DNA of 64,000 bases from Clavelina lepadiformis (taxonomy: Eukaryota > Chordata > Ascidiacea > Aplousobranchia > Clavelinidae): the NCBI RefSeq assembly GCF_947623445.1, contig NC_135244.1:23436860-23500859 (forward strand). The letters are read 5' to 3'. Positions 34,181 to 48,200 of this stretch are shown here, one piece after another. The first letter of the stretch is position 1. The number at the start of each line of letters is the position of its first letter. The position numbers were made by a program, and so were the translations under genes. The notes under the pieces are model-generated. The model was not told the DNA's origin, searched no databases, and worked only from the letters and a program-made list of their open reading frames with translations.

Positions 34181-35133
34181 TCTGTCCTTTAAATTTATAA
34201 AATTTATTCCAGTATATCTTTATATTTCCATCTATACAATGTCTCTCTACCTTGGATGTCTCAAAAAATGAAATTGATCTAAATATGGGCTCATTTCCTG
34301 TTGATATTGATCGAATATTTTAATTTTAACCCGATGTTTATTTCCTTTTCGTTTTTTAACCCTTATTATAAATTTTCTCAAACGTTTGTCTGTTATTGGT
34401 TAGTTTCCTCACATGACGTTATTATCATTAGTTTAATTATTTCGATTCTATGTGGGTTGTTTGATTAAATATTGTAGCGTGTGATCGTGATTTTTTTAAA
34501 TTCATTTTAGCATCGACCTTATTAATAAAATGATAATTTATGCCTGGAAATCATACACTTCAGCAATGACAGTAGTAATAATACAAGCGCCAGATGATAC
34601 TTGATACACTTTAAACGGTAGTTCAGCACTTTCAAACATTTGCCTTTTCATAATAAGTTAATCAATAAGTCAAAAGTTATAATTAACCAATGTACTACAG
34701 TATCCATGCATGTGGAGGCATCTGCTTTATAATAAAAACCGATTACTTGCTGGGCAGTGAAGTGAACATTCCGTTTTGAAATTAAAACATTGTTAATGTT
34801 AAAAGCTGTACTTCGCTCATGCTCACCACTATTAGTCAGCTATAGCAGGTGCAACTACAATTATCTCTGTCCTCAAATAACAATCGCCTAAACGTCGCAT
34901 TTTCTGTAACGAATTAAAAACAGTTATAAATTAAAATCATCTTAGTTAAAATAAAAGGAAATTGAAAGAAAAACTTTCTAGGAAAAATCAAAAAGTTTAC
35001 AAAATTTCGCCACCTCCAGAAACAAGGCAAACGAACCCCAAGTTGATTTTTAGCATCTCCTTGGAAAATTTCCCAATACTTTATTTTCTTGATTAAAAGC
35101 AGCTCTTGAATAGAAACCACCCTTGAATAGAAG
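34181..35133. other. No gene recognised
   Basis: Very AT-rich spacer downstream of gene B. The minus-strand frame at 34914-35222 overlaps the fold-back arm and has no domain. Nothing supportable. Confidence 0.35.
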
Positions 35134-36217
35134 CTAGTTACTCTTAACCTCGGGCAAATCATTTTTAAAAGATTTGTATCGCTTGTCTTGACACACCCAA
35201 GTTTTGGTGAACGAGTTAACAATATGGAAAATTCGCTTTGACCACCTTACATGTTGGGTCATTATAGCCCAGACGGTCAAATTTAATGCAACTGAAAATT
35301 AATATGTATTTATCTGATCGTATGAAAGTCATTCTTAGGACAGCTACTAACCAGCAATAATCTACCCCTTAAAATGAGATTCGTCAATATCGAGAAATAG
35401 GCGCGAAATAGCATCAACTTTACTGGTTACCTCGCTCGATTCGAAATGACAGTCGCAAGTCGGCAAGTAACATTGACGGATTGCACTGCTATACGTCCAG
35501 TAGCGAAGCAGACATCGTTAAAATGTTACAGATGTTTTAAGCCGTCTTTAAAAAGTATACGTGTTTCGTAACGTACGTAAATGGATTACAATTCAGTATT
35601 ACAATCGCCATAATATCATCAACTTCACTGATTACGTATGCTATACGTCCAGTAGCGCAGTAGACATCGTTAAAAAGTTACATCAATTCTGACATCGGCA
35701 ATCGAAGTATCAAGCTCGTTGGTATTAAAGACTGCCTGAAGCCCATCTTGTGTTATCATGTTTGCCATCATTTTAGTAAACTATGTACAATAGTAGTGAG
35801 AATAATTCATTTATAAACCTTTTATAAATGCTATGCGCCACTTTTGATGGCGTAACGCCAACCGCCACAGAGTCAATACAAAAAGAGCGTAAACATCGCA
35901 TTCGCGGTCAGGGCGGTGCGGTAACCAGTGAAATTGGTGCCATTTCGCGGCTATTTCTCGATATTGACGAATCTCATCTTAAGGCGTAGATTATTGCTGG
36001 TTAGTAGCTGTCCTAACAATGACTTGCATACGGTCAAACAAACACATATTAATTTTCAGTTGCATTAAATTTGACCGTCTGGGCTATAATGACCCGACAT
36101 GTCAGGTGGTTAAAGCGAATTTTCCATATTGTTAACTCGTTCACAAAAACTTGAGTGTGTCAAGACAAGCGATGAAATTCTTTTAAAAATAATTTGCCCG
36201 AGACTAATGGTAACTAG
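35134..36217. mobile_element. Large fold-back element
   Basis: The left arm (about 35134-35413) and right arm (about 35938-36217) are inverted copies with scattered differences; for example GATTCGTCAATATCGAGAAA on the left is exactly inverted on the right. The outer ends read CTAGTTAC and GTAACTAG. The loop of about 525 bp holds a direct repeat, TATACGTCCAGTAGCG near 35491 and 35641, and an inverted piece of the upstream-flank repeat near 35850-35925. No open frame has transposase motifs. Confidence 0.6.
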
Positions 36218-36394
36218 TGACGTAAGTTTACGGTATGCAACCAAATAAGGGCATGGTAACGAAGCAAAAGTAGTTACCGTGACGATTACGTCACATTGGC
36301 TTAACTACTATATTGACTAGGTTCTGTCGTAACCGAACAACAACTAGATGAATGTTGAAAACTAAATGCCGTAGTGTCAGCAACAGCACCTTAA

Positions 36395-36829
36395 GGGGTC
36401 ACTTTCCATTAGGAAAACAATTTTAAGCGGGCAACACGGCGATTGTGACGATATCGCGTCATACTAAAAAAATAGGAAATTTTCCGGTCCAAAGCGCACC
36501 TGACGTCGATGTGGGTTTGTTACGGTTTTGGCAATAGCTGGTTGCAGGTCCAGGTTAAGTTGTAAATTTGCTGTGTGTTGGAATTTTTGTTTTTTGGAGT
36601 ATTTGTGATAAAGTTTCAAGCTCAAAACTTGCTGTAAAGTTGAGGTGGTTGTTGTAGAACTTTTAGGACAAGGATTCTGTCCAAACTAAGACTGTAGGCA
36701 GTTCCAGCCCAGATCTCGTTGCAAGCCAAAATTCAGGGGAGTTTTATGATGTGGTTTTGCGATAGTAGCTTCTTGATTTATTGTACTTTCCATTGAAAAG
36801 CCTATCCTTTTAAATTGGGTCATAACCCC
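36395..36829. mobile_element. TTAA-type MITE, second copy
   Basis: Begins TTAA-GGGGTCACTTTCCATTAG and ends GGGTCATAACCCC. It matches the intron-3 element of gene A along its length but in the opposite orientation, including the shared CCAGCTGT/ATAGCTGG and GACGTCGATGTG regions. The right TTAA is degraded. Confidence 0.6.
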
Positions 36830-37252
36830 GCCTTACTGTACGCACACGTTGCTGCGTACAATGTGTATGGGTAAAAGCGGATAAAAACAAGTCATCCGGT
36901 TTTATGCGCTACAAGTGAATGAACTTGTACGTAAATACTGTGATGCTGATACTGTGTAAAACCAACTTCAAACTTTTCAGGTACACTGCACAGCTCTCAG
37001 TGTTTTCAACAAAAATAAGAAAAAAGCACTAAAAATTTTAACTGTTAGATTAACTATAAATATAACGGAGTCGATTCTATTCGACATTCGCTTCCCTGCT
37101 CATCCGTGTCACTGCCAAGTTACAACCGTCAAGAGATAAAAGTAAAGGGTATTTGACTGCTCTTGCAACGTTTGTTTAGGCGTTTCTTTTATTATGACAT
37201 GATTTTGTGACGCCACGTCAGAAAAACTTAAGCTGATATTTACGGTGTACCA

Positions 37253-37398
37253 ACACTTAATCACGCGACGCTTAATCACCGACACATAATCACTTGGACA
37301 CTTAATCACGTGACACATAATCTCCAGGACACTTACTTAATCACGCGACACATAATCACTAGGACATTTAATCACGCGACACATAATCACTTGGATGT
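37253..37398. repeat. Minisatellite, about 31-bp unit
   Basis: Four to five imperfect repeats of a unit containing ACTTAATCACGCGACACATA followed by ATCACTTGG. It lies within an insertion of roughly 350 bp that is missing from the unit 1 flank near 7250. A related CGATAAAGTGTCGTTCGATA motif, with short repeats, occurs in the last intron of gene B near 33060-33140. Confidence 0.75.
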
Positions 37399-37846
37399 CG
37401 GAAAAGCGTGAGGAAAATTCAGTAATTCAAGCTCGTGTGCATCTCTCTGTGGGGATGGCGATGTGGATTGCTTTTAAGGTTGGCCTAAAGCCAAAGGCTA
37501 TTAGTCTTTCTTTTAGAACTCCCCGACAATTGTCTTTGACTCCGTTGCGCCGGCCACGCGGGCGGATATTCGCTCCTTAGCCACGTGTTAGAGCAAAAGA
37601 TCCGCCGTCAGTGAAAAACAAAAAATTCACGACGCGCGAAGAGAAAGAAAGAAACAAAAACGAGAGCTAAGGAAGGAGAGAGCGAACAAAGTCTTGTTCC
37701 AAAACTTGGATTGAAAAAGCGAACTGACATCACTTGATAAATTGCTAATAATAACATCACAATCATAGCAAGGAGATGCGGCCATCTTGCACTTTCATAG
37801 TTAAGTGTAGCTTTGAGTTTTTTTATTCCATTGAATACAGTAGAGT

Positions 37847-38321
37847 CCAGTGATTCTCAACCTTCTGATCTTGGCGGACCCCTTTTGCTGCTGTCAAAGC
37901 AGTGGCGGACCCCTGAAGTTTAAGCAAACTAAGGGTTCTGAGACTGCACTTAAATGTTTCTTTGCTTAGTTTTACTTAATAGTCTTGGTGCACAACTGCG
38001 CTATTCATTCAAAATAACATCAAACTATGCGGATATTTTTACTTAAAATCACTGTATCCTGCTGTCTTCTCATATAATCCGCAATCTAGTGCATCACAAT
38101 AGGCCTTCCCTGCTGGTGATAAATCTCAATAAGCTTTTGTATTGTCCCATCACAATAGGCAATTAAGCAAATGTTCAAGCCTATTTCAAAAAGCAATGAT
38201 AAACAGCAAAAATTTTTTTAAAACTCGTACTTTATGTTGCAAATTTCGAAGTTCTCACGGACCAACTGAAAACGTTTCGCGGACCACCAGGGGTCCGCGG
38301 ACCACCGGTTGAGAACCAGTG
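37847..38321. mobile_element. hAT MITE in the unit 2 upstream flank
   Basis: The ends CCAGTGATTCTCAACC and GGTTGAGAACCAGTG are inverted. The flanks AGTAGAGT (37839-37846) and AGTAGACT (38322-38329) are an 8-bp duplication with one mismatch. Unit 1 lacks this insert near 7624. It lies 0.9 kb upstream of the start exon of gene A'. Confidence 0.8.
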
Positions 38322-38329
38322 AGTAGACT

Positions 38330-39247
38330 TTGTATTTGTGGTACTATTTAAAATAGTAGCGGTAAGGGAGCCGCTACAACAAGTTCGAAAAAATCGCTTG
38401 ATAATTTCATAAACCCATAAAACTTTTTGAGACCTAATATAAAGCAAACGATCGCATTTATAAGTAAAATTGACTGTCTGTTTTGAGATTTATAGTTTCG
38501 GTCAGAATGTTAAAATATTTTCCACCCTGACCGCGATGTGCGATGTTTACCCTCTTTATGCATTGACCCTATGGACTTGGCGTTACGCCAACAAAAGTTT
38601 ACACTACCCATAATGACATCACACAGATGTGACGTCCAACACAACAGAGAAGCGACGCTTTAATTGCCGTGAAAAATACTTTATGGCGGGAACAACTTTG
38701 TGCTCGGCTGTTGTGTTTTTATTCACAGTTGAGAGACAAACAATTGTTTGATGTTAGACTAATACTGTATGTGCGAAGTTACAAAATAATATATTTAAGC
38801 TTAATAAATAATATAAAATAATATATTGTCGATCAAAGCATGGTCAGATCGTCAATATAATCTTTGAACTGTGGTGGTATCAATTACATCGCACGTCACT
38901 AAACATCACACACCTGAACAACAAAAGTGTACCACTAACACACTCACACCACACCACTAACCTCACACACCTGAATAGCGAAGATATTAGTTCATCTAGG
39001 GACGACAATGGCGTGACGAAGGCATCTTTTGTAAACGAAATATGTTCTATTCTTTATCACGGTCTGTTGTAATCAGTTTCTGAGGCTGTAGGTTGTCTAC
39101 GGATGTAGATTTTCTTGTAAATATTTGAAACATCAAACTATTTCCTTTTGTTTGTTTGTCTCGTAAGTTTTAGACATTTACAGCCTAGATTTTAATATCT
39201 GTTTTTTCTTGCTCAGCTTGTTAAATTGACTACGTCATCGCAACAAC
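38330..39247 (+). promoter_or_regulatory. Proximal upstream flank of gene A'
   Basis: Matches 7640-8831 with many small differences. It should contain the promoter and 5' UTR of gene A'. No specific element can be named. Confidence 0.35.
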
Positions 39248-42200
39248 ATGGCATCACCATCGGTAAGTGAAATCATGACGTCAATTATATTTGCGAAGTG
39301 TGGATGTATTTCTTAATTTGATGATGTCACAAAGATTGATATGGCTTCGCGAAATTTGTAATCTTCAAATTGTGAATAGGTGTGAAATTAGTTACTTATA
39401 AATCATTTTAATTTTTTGTTAATTGTTTGTCACTTGTTAATTTGTTTGTTTGATTATTATTGTTTGTTATTACTGTACTATTTAGTTATTGTTGATTATT
39501 ATTGATTGACCATTTACTATGGCAGTTTTAACTTTTAAACTTTGACCAACTTTAATTTAACCACGTTTATTAACTGCTGCTGATATATTCAAGAAATGTC
39601 GAACACAACACACAAATGCTTTCATGATTCTCAGTAAATTGCAATCGGGATTAAAGCAGAGATTTTTTTAGTTTATTTCCTGAAATTGATTTCAACACCA
39701 GGCATCAGATCATAGCGAGGTAGATGGATTGTCCTTTATAAAAGATTTCCTGTTATTGTGTCCGTGTGTCCGCTTCTATTCGGCACCGGTTCAACTTACA
39801 CAGCTTAACTAATTTCTATTGTTTACATCTTTTTTTGATTCTGTTCATTCAAAAGTTCGACAGTTTTTTACGAGTCACTTCGTTGTGACGTATGAATTCC
39901 TCTTGTACTTTTGTGAATCATTTGGTCGGTTAAGACTTCAATGAATTGTCAAGATCATTAAGATCTTTAGTAAATGATTTCGATCAATCTTTTGTGGTTC
40001 GGTGAGAAATGCGGTCAAACCCTCTTGATTCGCATATTATTGTGAGGATTTGGTTGTTTATAACCTTCATATTGTCTATGCAACATCATATCACAAACTT
40101 TTACGTTTGTTTGCTTAGTTATTTCGTGACGTAGCCTACACGAACCTTCAACCCAAGCAAGAAAAAATTAAGAAACATCTCCTTACATAAGCATTGGGTT
40201 GTCATTGGGAATAGCGTTAAAATTTGATTTTCTTTGTAGTAGAAATCTTGTCTTTGTAGACTTCCAGCCCAAGCAAGCACATCATGATCAGCTACAACTG
40301 GAGTGACTCGAAGGAGTTGGCGCATAAGGTGGGTTGTGCCCAGTTATGTTGCGATGTCTTGAAAATTTATATCAACTGTTGCTCGATGAATCTTCCTCGA
40401 GGGGGAGTCATATTTATTTAACCAATTGCGTGGAATCGTTTTGCTTTTTTATACATTCGATTATTATCATTGCCCAGTGACCAAGTTTAATTAAGTGGGG
40501 GCAAATCCAAAAACAAACTTGTATTAAATCAAGTATTAGTTGTGATTAAATATACTGGTGAAAGGATTTGTGCTGATATACTGTAGTGATTAAGCAGTTA
40601 TTGCCACAAATCAATGGTAAACGCCGCCTAGTTCTTGCTTATTGTGACGTAGATGGCGGCCATTATAGTATTACGTCACAATAAAAAAATCAACGGGTAT
40701 AACTGAGATATTTAAATCAAGTATCAACAGAATATTTTATGTTACTGACAAACAAAATAAGGCATCATAATAGATTGCTTTGTAACAGGAATGTTTTTCG
40801 TGATATAAGGCGAAGCGAACTTACAGCTTAATCTTCATTTTTGTTGCTACCCTAGTCCAGTAGCGATAACTGTGGTGTGGTCACATTATGATGTGATCAG
40901 CGAAACATGCGACGTGAAATGCGTAAACGTTTGCGTGGTATCTGCGCAACATTACAAAAGGAATTTTAACTTTCATTTCAAAAAAATGTAAAATACGAGA
41001 CCAGTAGTAAATATAAACTGAATCGCTTTTTACACGCGCCACAGATAACATGCAAACATTTACTCATTTGACGTCGCACGCTTCGCTGATCATGCAGACG
41101 TCATATCGAACTAGCCCAGTGCGTAGGATTTAAAGCATAAAAACATACAAACTGGGAAAACGTTTTTCAATACTTTCGGCACGACCTGCTTCACAGAACG
41201 CTTGTACACTTGTATAAAAAGAATAAAAGCAGCAGGACAATTAGCATTGTTACGTAAACGCCATTGAAAACAAATTTACATTCAAACCTTAACTCGGTGA
41301 GAGTCTGGTCCGTTCAATACGCTTTAGCTAGCCTAGCACTACTATAGTATACCACACTTAATTCAAACCCTATTCATGGAGCATACATCTGCCTTCTCCA
41401 TCATACCAGTAGGCCGAAATTGCGACATAAATTTGGCAATAACTGCTCAACTACTACGTATTATTGAATATTCTTTCTGCAGCATTCTTACTGACAACTA
41501 TTCACCCTTTCCCAAATACCGTCGAAGAGGCAAAATATTTTCGATCGCTTATACTTAACAATGAAAATTATCAACTCGCTTTGATTCATTTTTAAGTTGT
41601 AAGCGTTTTTGTATTCGGACTGTAAAGATTAAGCCGCCCAGTTGGGCAGCATATGCATTCATATACAGGACGAAAAAAATATTGAAAAGATGCTGTTCAG
41701 TTTTTATTTCACAGTAATTTAAATCTTACGTACTGTACTGGGCAAGTTCGATACGAAGTCACGTTACGTGGTCAGCAAAGCACGTGAAGTGAATACGTAA
41801 GAGATTTGTTGCTTCATCAACTTGACATGGATTGTTCTAGATCCATGATCGTTTGTCTGATGCTGGGTACCAGGTTTGGATCAACAAGGGACAGATGAAA
41901 GGAAATATCTATGAGAAAATGGGGCAAGCAGTTGAGAATGCTCACGTGGTTCTGATGTTCCTTTCTCCTAACTACGAGACCAGCGAAAATTGTATAAGGG
42001 AATCTTCGCTCACAACTGATTTGGCAAAAAGGATCGTCCCAATTCGAGTCCTTCCTGATGAATACCAGCTTTCAACCAGGCTTCGTGAGTATGATATTCT
42101 ACGATATATGTAGATCTATAATCTATGATAATCTATAGGAATATCATCAATCGTAATAAGCTGCCTGAACCTGTCCATCTAAGCAATAAATTCTTGCCTT

Positions 42201-45200
42201 TTTTTCCACATAACTAAAGATGGCGTTTAATTGTTCTAATAGTTTTATTTTGTTCCCTTGTTGACCTCATTTCTGAGGAGAAATTAATGTGGTCGCCTTT
42301 AATTAGGAGTTAGTTATCCCTAAAGTTTTTGGTCAGCTTTTTCTTGTTAGTTTTATGAGTGCAACGTTGCCATAAGTTGCTCATTTCAACATTTTGCTGT
42401 TATACCAATGTTGATAATTGCAGGTTTGCTGACACAAGGCTTGACCTACTACAACTTCAACAATGGATCCTTTGATGACAATTTCAACCAACTTCTTCAT
42501 GAGATAGGTGGGTTTCGCCTTGAAATATTACTTTCTTCAAATTTCCCAGATACTTTGTCCATATTGCCAACTGAAAACCCCAACTTCTTGTGGATTTATT
42601 TAAATTGTATATGGAGGACACTACGACCTAAACTGTAAATTGTCGTTGTAGATTAATCAATCATCGACTCGGTATAGATGTTGATAATAGCAGAATAATA
42701 ATATTTGTGCATGTGTATACTATTATTTGATGATCAGTGGATGACTACTTCTATCAGTATATGCTTGAAAATATACATCAACTACTTTGGTTAAGGTTTG
42801 TTTTTATTTTTTGTTTTGTTTTAGAATCCATTCCTGGTATAGAAATGACAAGAAAAGTGGAAACTAAACTTCGTAAAATGAAAATTGCAGAAGTTCCCGG
42901 TAATAAGTTATTTTTTAACATGGTAACAACATTTTTAAGTTATTACTTCTGTTAACAACTAAATAACTAAAACTCAAACTGATTCACCAACAAATAGAAA
43001 CAAAATCCTTTATTGTTTGTGAATAAATTTCATTGATATCTCAAATCAAAGGTGAATACTTACTCTACATCTTAATTGCTGTCCCCAGAGAGTGAAATCT
43101 AAATCATCATGTACAAAATTTTCAATCAAGATAACAAAGTTCGACAAAAAGCGACTAAACTAATCCAGACTTTTTTCTAAAACGGTTTAATGTCGATTGC
43201 TTGTTTAGGCTGCATTAGTGTTCATTAAAAAACAGTTCTATCGAACTCTTTTTTTGTTTTTGTGTTTACTTAAATTGAATTATTTCGGTTTCCTTTCAAC
43301 TTCAACCACTACACAGACACTGGCTGTTGTATATTAGATTGTTAACTTTATGCAAGATTTTTTTACCTTTGTTACGAATCAGGAATAACAAATCAATCAA
43401 GAAGCTGTAAAAGAAAATGTGCTATTTAATCTCCCTCCTTATTGTCAAGCATTATGTTGATGACGCAATAAAGGATGCTAGATTTGACGCAAATATCGAT
43501 TTGATAAAATAATCTTTCCTTCCCGTGTTCTGAAAAATCATTCGCGTATCGACTTTATGATAAAAGTTTCATATGCGCCTGTGTTAAACTCACTAATGCT
43601 GCAAAGGTGGAAACCATGAGGAGATATTTAATGAAAACTCCAACCGTGGTTATAATATTTGGTCACAACCAATGCCATCACGTCACTATTGGGAACATAT
43701 TGACCGCGTTCTTGACGTTGATAATGACAAGAGGAAAAATAAGCTTATTCTACACAGTACTTCGAGTTAAACAAATTTAAGTTCGTGACCTAGTGAGATC
43801 CGAGTTAATGATCTTTCAGTGTTTGCTGTAATTTCTTTAACAGATCAGTCTGATGAGATACTTGTCATTGGTAGATCGGGTTGTCCACAAAGTGTTGTCA
43901 AGTTCAACACCAAGACAAAGCAGTGGAGTAAAATGCCGGTATGTTTGCGTTTTAAATGCTTTGGTTTACAACAAGCGAAGTCTTTATACTGTCATAGACA
44001 TACGTCCTTTTTTCACAGCATTGTGGCACTTACAAAAAAGTTAAATGCCAACAATGTTCATCTGTTTGGTCATGACCAATTCTAACCTTAGAATAGGTGG
44101 CGTCTTTTTATCAAAAACACCTGGCACAGAAAGATGTCACCAACAAGAATTAAAACTAAAATAAACCAGTTTTCCAAAAGTTTGAAAAATGGCGAGAATT
44201 CTCGAATTTGAATGCAAAGTTCCAAGTGAAGCGACTGTGTGGAGGAAAACCCATGTTGCTGTTTGTAGCAGATCCATTGACCCCAACATGCCACTCAGGC
44301 ATTTCCACTTTAAATTTACGTTTTGTTGCGTGTTTGATTTTATCGCTGCATCAAGACATGTTTTCTTTTCAACTTTGCTATTTTATTATCTTTACCATTT
44401 CACTTATTACTAGGTCACCTATGTCCAACCCAAATACCTTAGTGGAATTAATTAAAAAACAAAACCAAAATGGAAAACCGTCGAAATGGCTCAGAGAAAG
44501 CAAAACTCCACCTCGCTCCACTCTGCTCGTCTTGCTCTTGCCATTGTGAGAAATGGAGCAAAGTCTAAGATCATTTATTTGTCACAATGTCTTTTGTTAC
44601 AAATAAATGTAAATGACATTTGGTGACCGGCAAGATGCTCATGCACCTTCAAATTTTGCCTCCTTACTCGAGTATGAACTTAATTGGGGCAAAATAGAAT
44701 TGCCGAAACAACAATAATATACGTTACCACGTTAAAGTGTTTTAATTATCGCGAATAACCATTTTATTTTAAAAGCACAAAATTCATTTATGAGTTGGCA
44801 AGCTGCTAAGAAGAGTGGATGTTAAAGTTATGAGCTAACAAACATTCTTTGCGGTCGTGGAATGTCGTGGATTGTTGTTTCTTGATCGAATCGATTGTTA
44901 TGAATTGTCGCCTGCAGAAAGTTTATACCTGTGTTGTTATGTGCCACTGTACAATCCCCTCAACCACATAACTTTATTGACCATGTCCATTGGCCATCAT
45001 TTATTCATGTTGTGTTGTTACCTGCAGATAGTTTTTGTACCAAGCCATCTCCACTAATAACATCATATCCAGTATTTAGTTGATATTGTTAGTAAATTCA
45101 CTTCAGTTGATGTTGACTTTATGCAATAATGTTTCATCATACAGGATACAAACACTGCTCGGAGATATCCATCTGCTGTAAATTACAATCAACAAATTAT

Positions 45201-48200
45201 ATTGATGGCTGGTGGTAAAGGAATGATTAGTACTTACTACAACTCTGTTGAGATGTTGGACTTGAATGATGAGAATCCAAAGTGGGATAGCAACTTGCCT
45301 GCTATGGGAAAAAAGCGATGTAACTTTGCATCAGCTTTATTGAATGGTAAGTTATTAAACTATCATAACAATAATATAGTTAATAAGTTATTATGGCGTG
45401 CAAGTTCAAGTTCCTGGAAGTTATAGACAGTGATGGTGGGCAACCTCTCTTGTCTCTCACGCTCTCCCTCGCTGAAAAAAGGCTTTTATTCGCGCTTATC
45501 TTCTTTTATAAAGAAAAGAACTCGTTTTGTCGCTCACGTTTCCGCTCTTTTTGGCGATTAAAAATATTTTCACTCCGGCTCGTTTCAAGACACCAATCGC
45601 ATTCGTATGTTGCAAACATCGTATTTGCGTTGTAAAATGTGAGTCCAACTGCAGCTGTAATTGCCTATCATTTATTTGTTGTAAACGGCCTAGGAAATTT
45701 GATGGAATCACATGCTGAAGAGTTTTCGGGCACACTTGCCGTAAATGATTAATAGACGATTTGAGTTTTAAGACGCTTCAACGATTGTAGATGCCGATGT
45801 TTAACAAATTAACCTTCTACACTTTCAAACAGTGTTGCGCTTAATTGACAATAAGTAAAACACTTATGTAATTATGTAACGGAGCTGCTGTTACGAACGT
45901 TTGTTACATGTTATTAAATTTCGTTAATACGCGAGGAATTAGGCGAGGATCCGTCGTCTTCCTCCAGTCACTCAGCTTGTCTTTTTACGTTTGCTGATTA
46001 ATTTGTTTTAAATTTGAAATTTTATTTTTATTTGGTCTGGATTTGAAATTGATCACCAGAACCACTGAACAGGAGCAAGCTTACTTAAATGCCTTGCCCA
46101 AGGAGATTACTATGGTAGGATAGCGCCATCGAGTGTCGAACCAGGCGCATAATTGCGATTCTGTGCTCCACCACTCACTAATCTTGTGAGATAATCAACA
46201 AAGGTTTTGACAAAATACTTCAGTTTAGACTTCATTGGTTCAATAGTTATGATGTCATAGAAGGATGTAACAAAAACCTTCTCGTATAGATATTCACCTG
46301 ATTGTGTCTTGTAGGTCTTGTTTATTGTGCTGGTGGTTGGAATGACACTGGTCGTCTATCATCATGTGAAAGTTACAATCCTGAAGAGAGGAAATGGTCT
46401 TCGATAAGAAACATGAATATAAAGCGAAGTTGGCTTGCGTTGGTCAGTGCACGAGGTGAGTTTATGATTTTGATGTTTCAGGTAAAGTAAAGTGTTTAAA
46501 GTAAACTTTTGTCAAAGTTGTCGAAGTAAATTGAGAGATCACCAATGGTTCGTTTCCACATTGATAAAACTATACCGGCACCTGCCCGGTGATCGCAGTA
46601 TACGTGAAGCAGATACTCACGTTCTTATTCGCACATTTTTTTTGATATCGTTCATTTTTACGATACAGGTCCACTTAAAAACGCAAAAAGGTGCACATAG
46701 TTGCTGTTTTCTTATTCTCATTCGTGTTCATGTCCGTGTTGTAACTCCTTGATATTCGTTCTTACGAGAACATGGCCCTCAGAGGAATCCAGACACTTGG
46801 ATATACTCCTAAAAGTTTAACTAAACATAGCTACTTGGCGTTCATCATCACCATCAAATAGTTTGGTGGCAATAACACTTTTTACTTCTTAGCGCTGTTA
46901 AGCGAGTTCAACTCGTTTCATGAGCGCACTTCTCTCAAGTGTTTCCAACTCGGGTTTTCCCCAACCCGAAACCCGGATTTTTCTACCCTTTTCTACGACA
47001 CGAAACCTGGGTTTCAAAATGTAAACATCCGGACTTTTAGACAAATCCAGGAAAACTTTGGCGTTCACAATTTTCAAACAAAATGGCGTCGCTGTATACT
47101 ATTTACGCAATTTATTGTTTGGTATTAGGCAATTGTTTCATCACAATATTTAGTTTGCGCAATATTTGTACTGGTTACCTTGATATTAATTTGTAAATAA
47201 TAATTTGATGCATTGATCGAGAAAGTTTTCTCATGTCTTTAGGATGCTGAGGTTACGCAAAGTTCATGAGAAAATTGGACAACCAAAATGATTGTTGTAA
47301 AATAAAATTGCCGAACTAATGAAATTACGTAAAGCCGATATAACCGAAAATGAAAACATGAAAATATTCACAGTTCTGCCGGGATCAACAAAAATGTATT
47401 AATGAATTGAACGGATACGAATTACAAAAATTCGACTGTATTACAATAATGTTGATTTTACCTTAATATTGAGTTAGTTTTCACAAAAACATCCGCTTTT
47501 CTCAAAACCTTAAAAAACAACCAGGTTTGTCACTTACACCGGGAACCCGGGTTTTGAAATTTCGTCCCTAATTTGAAAAACTACTTTTCTCTCGTTTAAA
47601 ACGTTTTAACAAAAAAAGAATTCAAAGCGAGTTCACGCTGCCTGGTCGTGTCAAGTGAACTCGTTGACGAGCTTGGAAACCTGTTGAGACATTTTATGCC
47701 AATACCACAAAATATTAATATCTCGATTGGTTTTATGGAAACGGAAAATTCATGCATAGGCTTAATCACTTACTTGAGATAGTATTTTAAAAAGATTTAA
47801 ATAAGTTGCCCTAACCCAGTAGCCTTCATATCGCATTGCGTGTACTCATTTTTGCGTAGGTCGTTGTTCTGACACGCGTCGCTGACTTAGCTCAACTCAC
47901 TTAGGCTTACTCATGTAAAAAGGTTGATGACGTGTCACAAAGAAAAGCGCAGAAACAAACGATGTGGTCTTTTGTGTTCAAGAGTTTAATCGATGCAAAA
48001 CGCAGCTCAGAGAATAGAAAATCAAGCTGTTGGTCACGTGTTAAATGTTGTATGATTTCAAATGACAGTCTGTGTGACGTCACAGATACCGTGCTTTCCA
48101 GAAATTTCTAAATTTGGCGTCTGGAATCATATTCCATGTATTTTGAAACAAATTTATAAAAATCAACAAAAGATAAAATAATTGAGCAACGGAAATTGGT

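Noticed and set aside
34914..35222. 102-codon minus-strand frame
   Set aside because: Overlaps the left arm of the fold-back element and has no recognisable domain.
37253..37398. Possible CRISPR-like array
   Set aside because: Repeats are imperfect and directly adjoining with no unique spacers, in an animal genome: a minisatellite.
41376..41558. 60-codon frame repeated at 63168-63350
   Set aside because: Lies in TIR intron 2, absent from unit 1; conservation is explained by the recent origin of unit 3.
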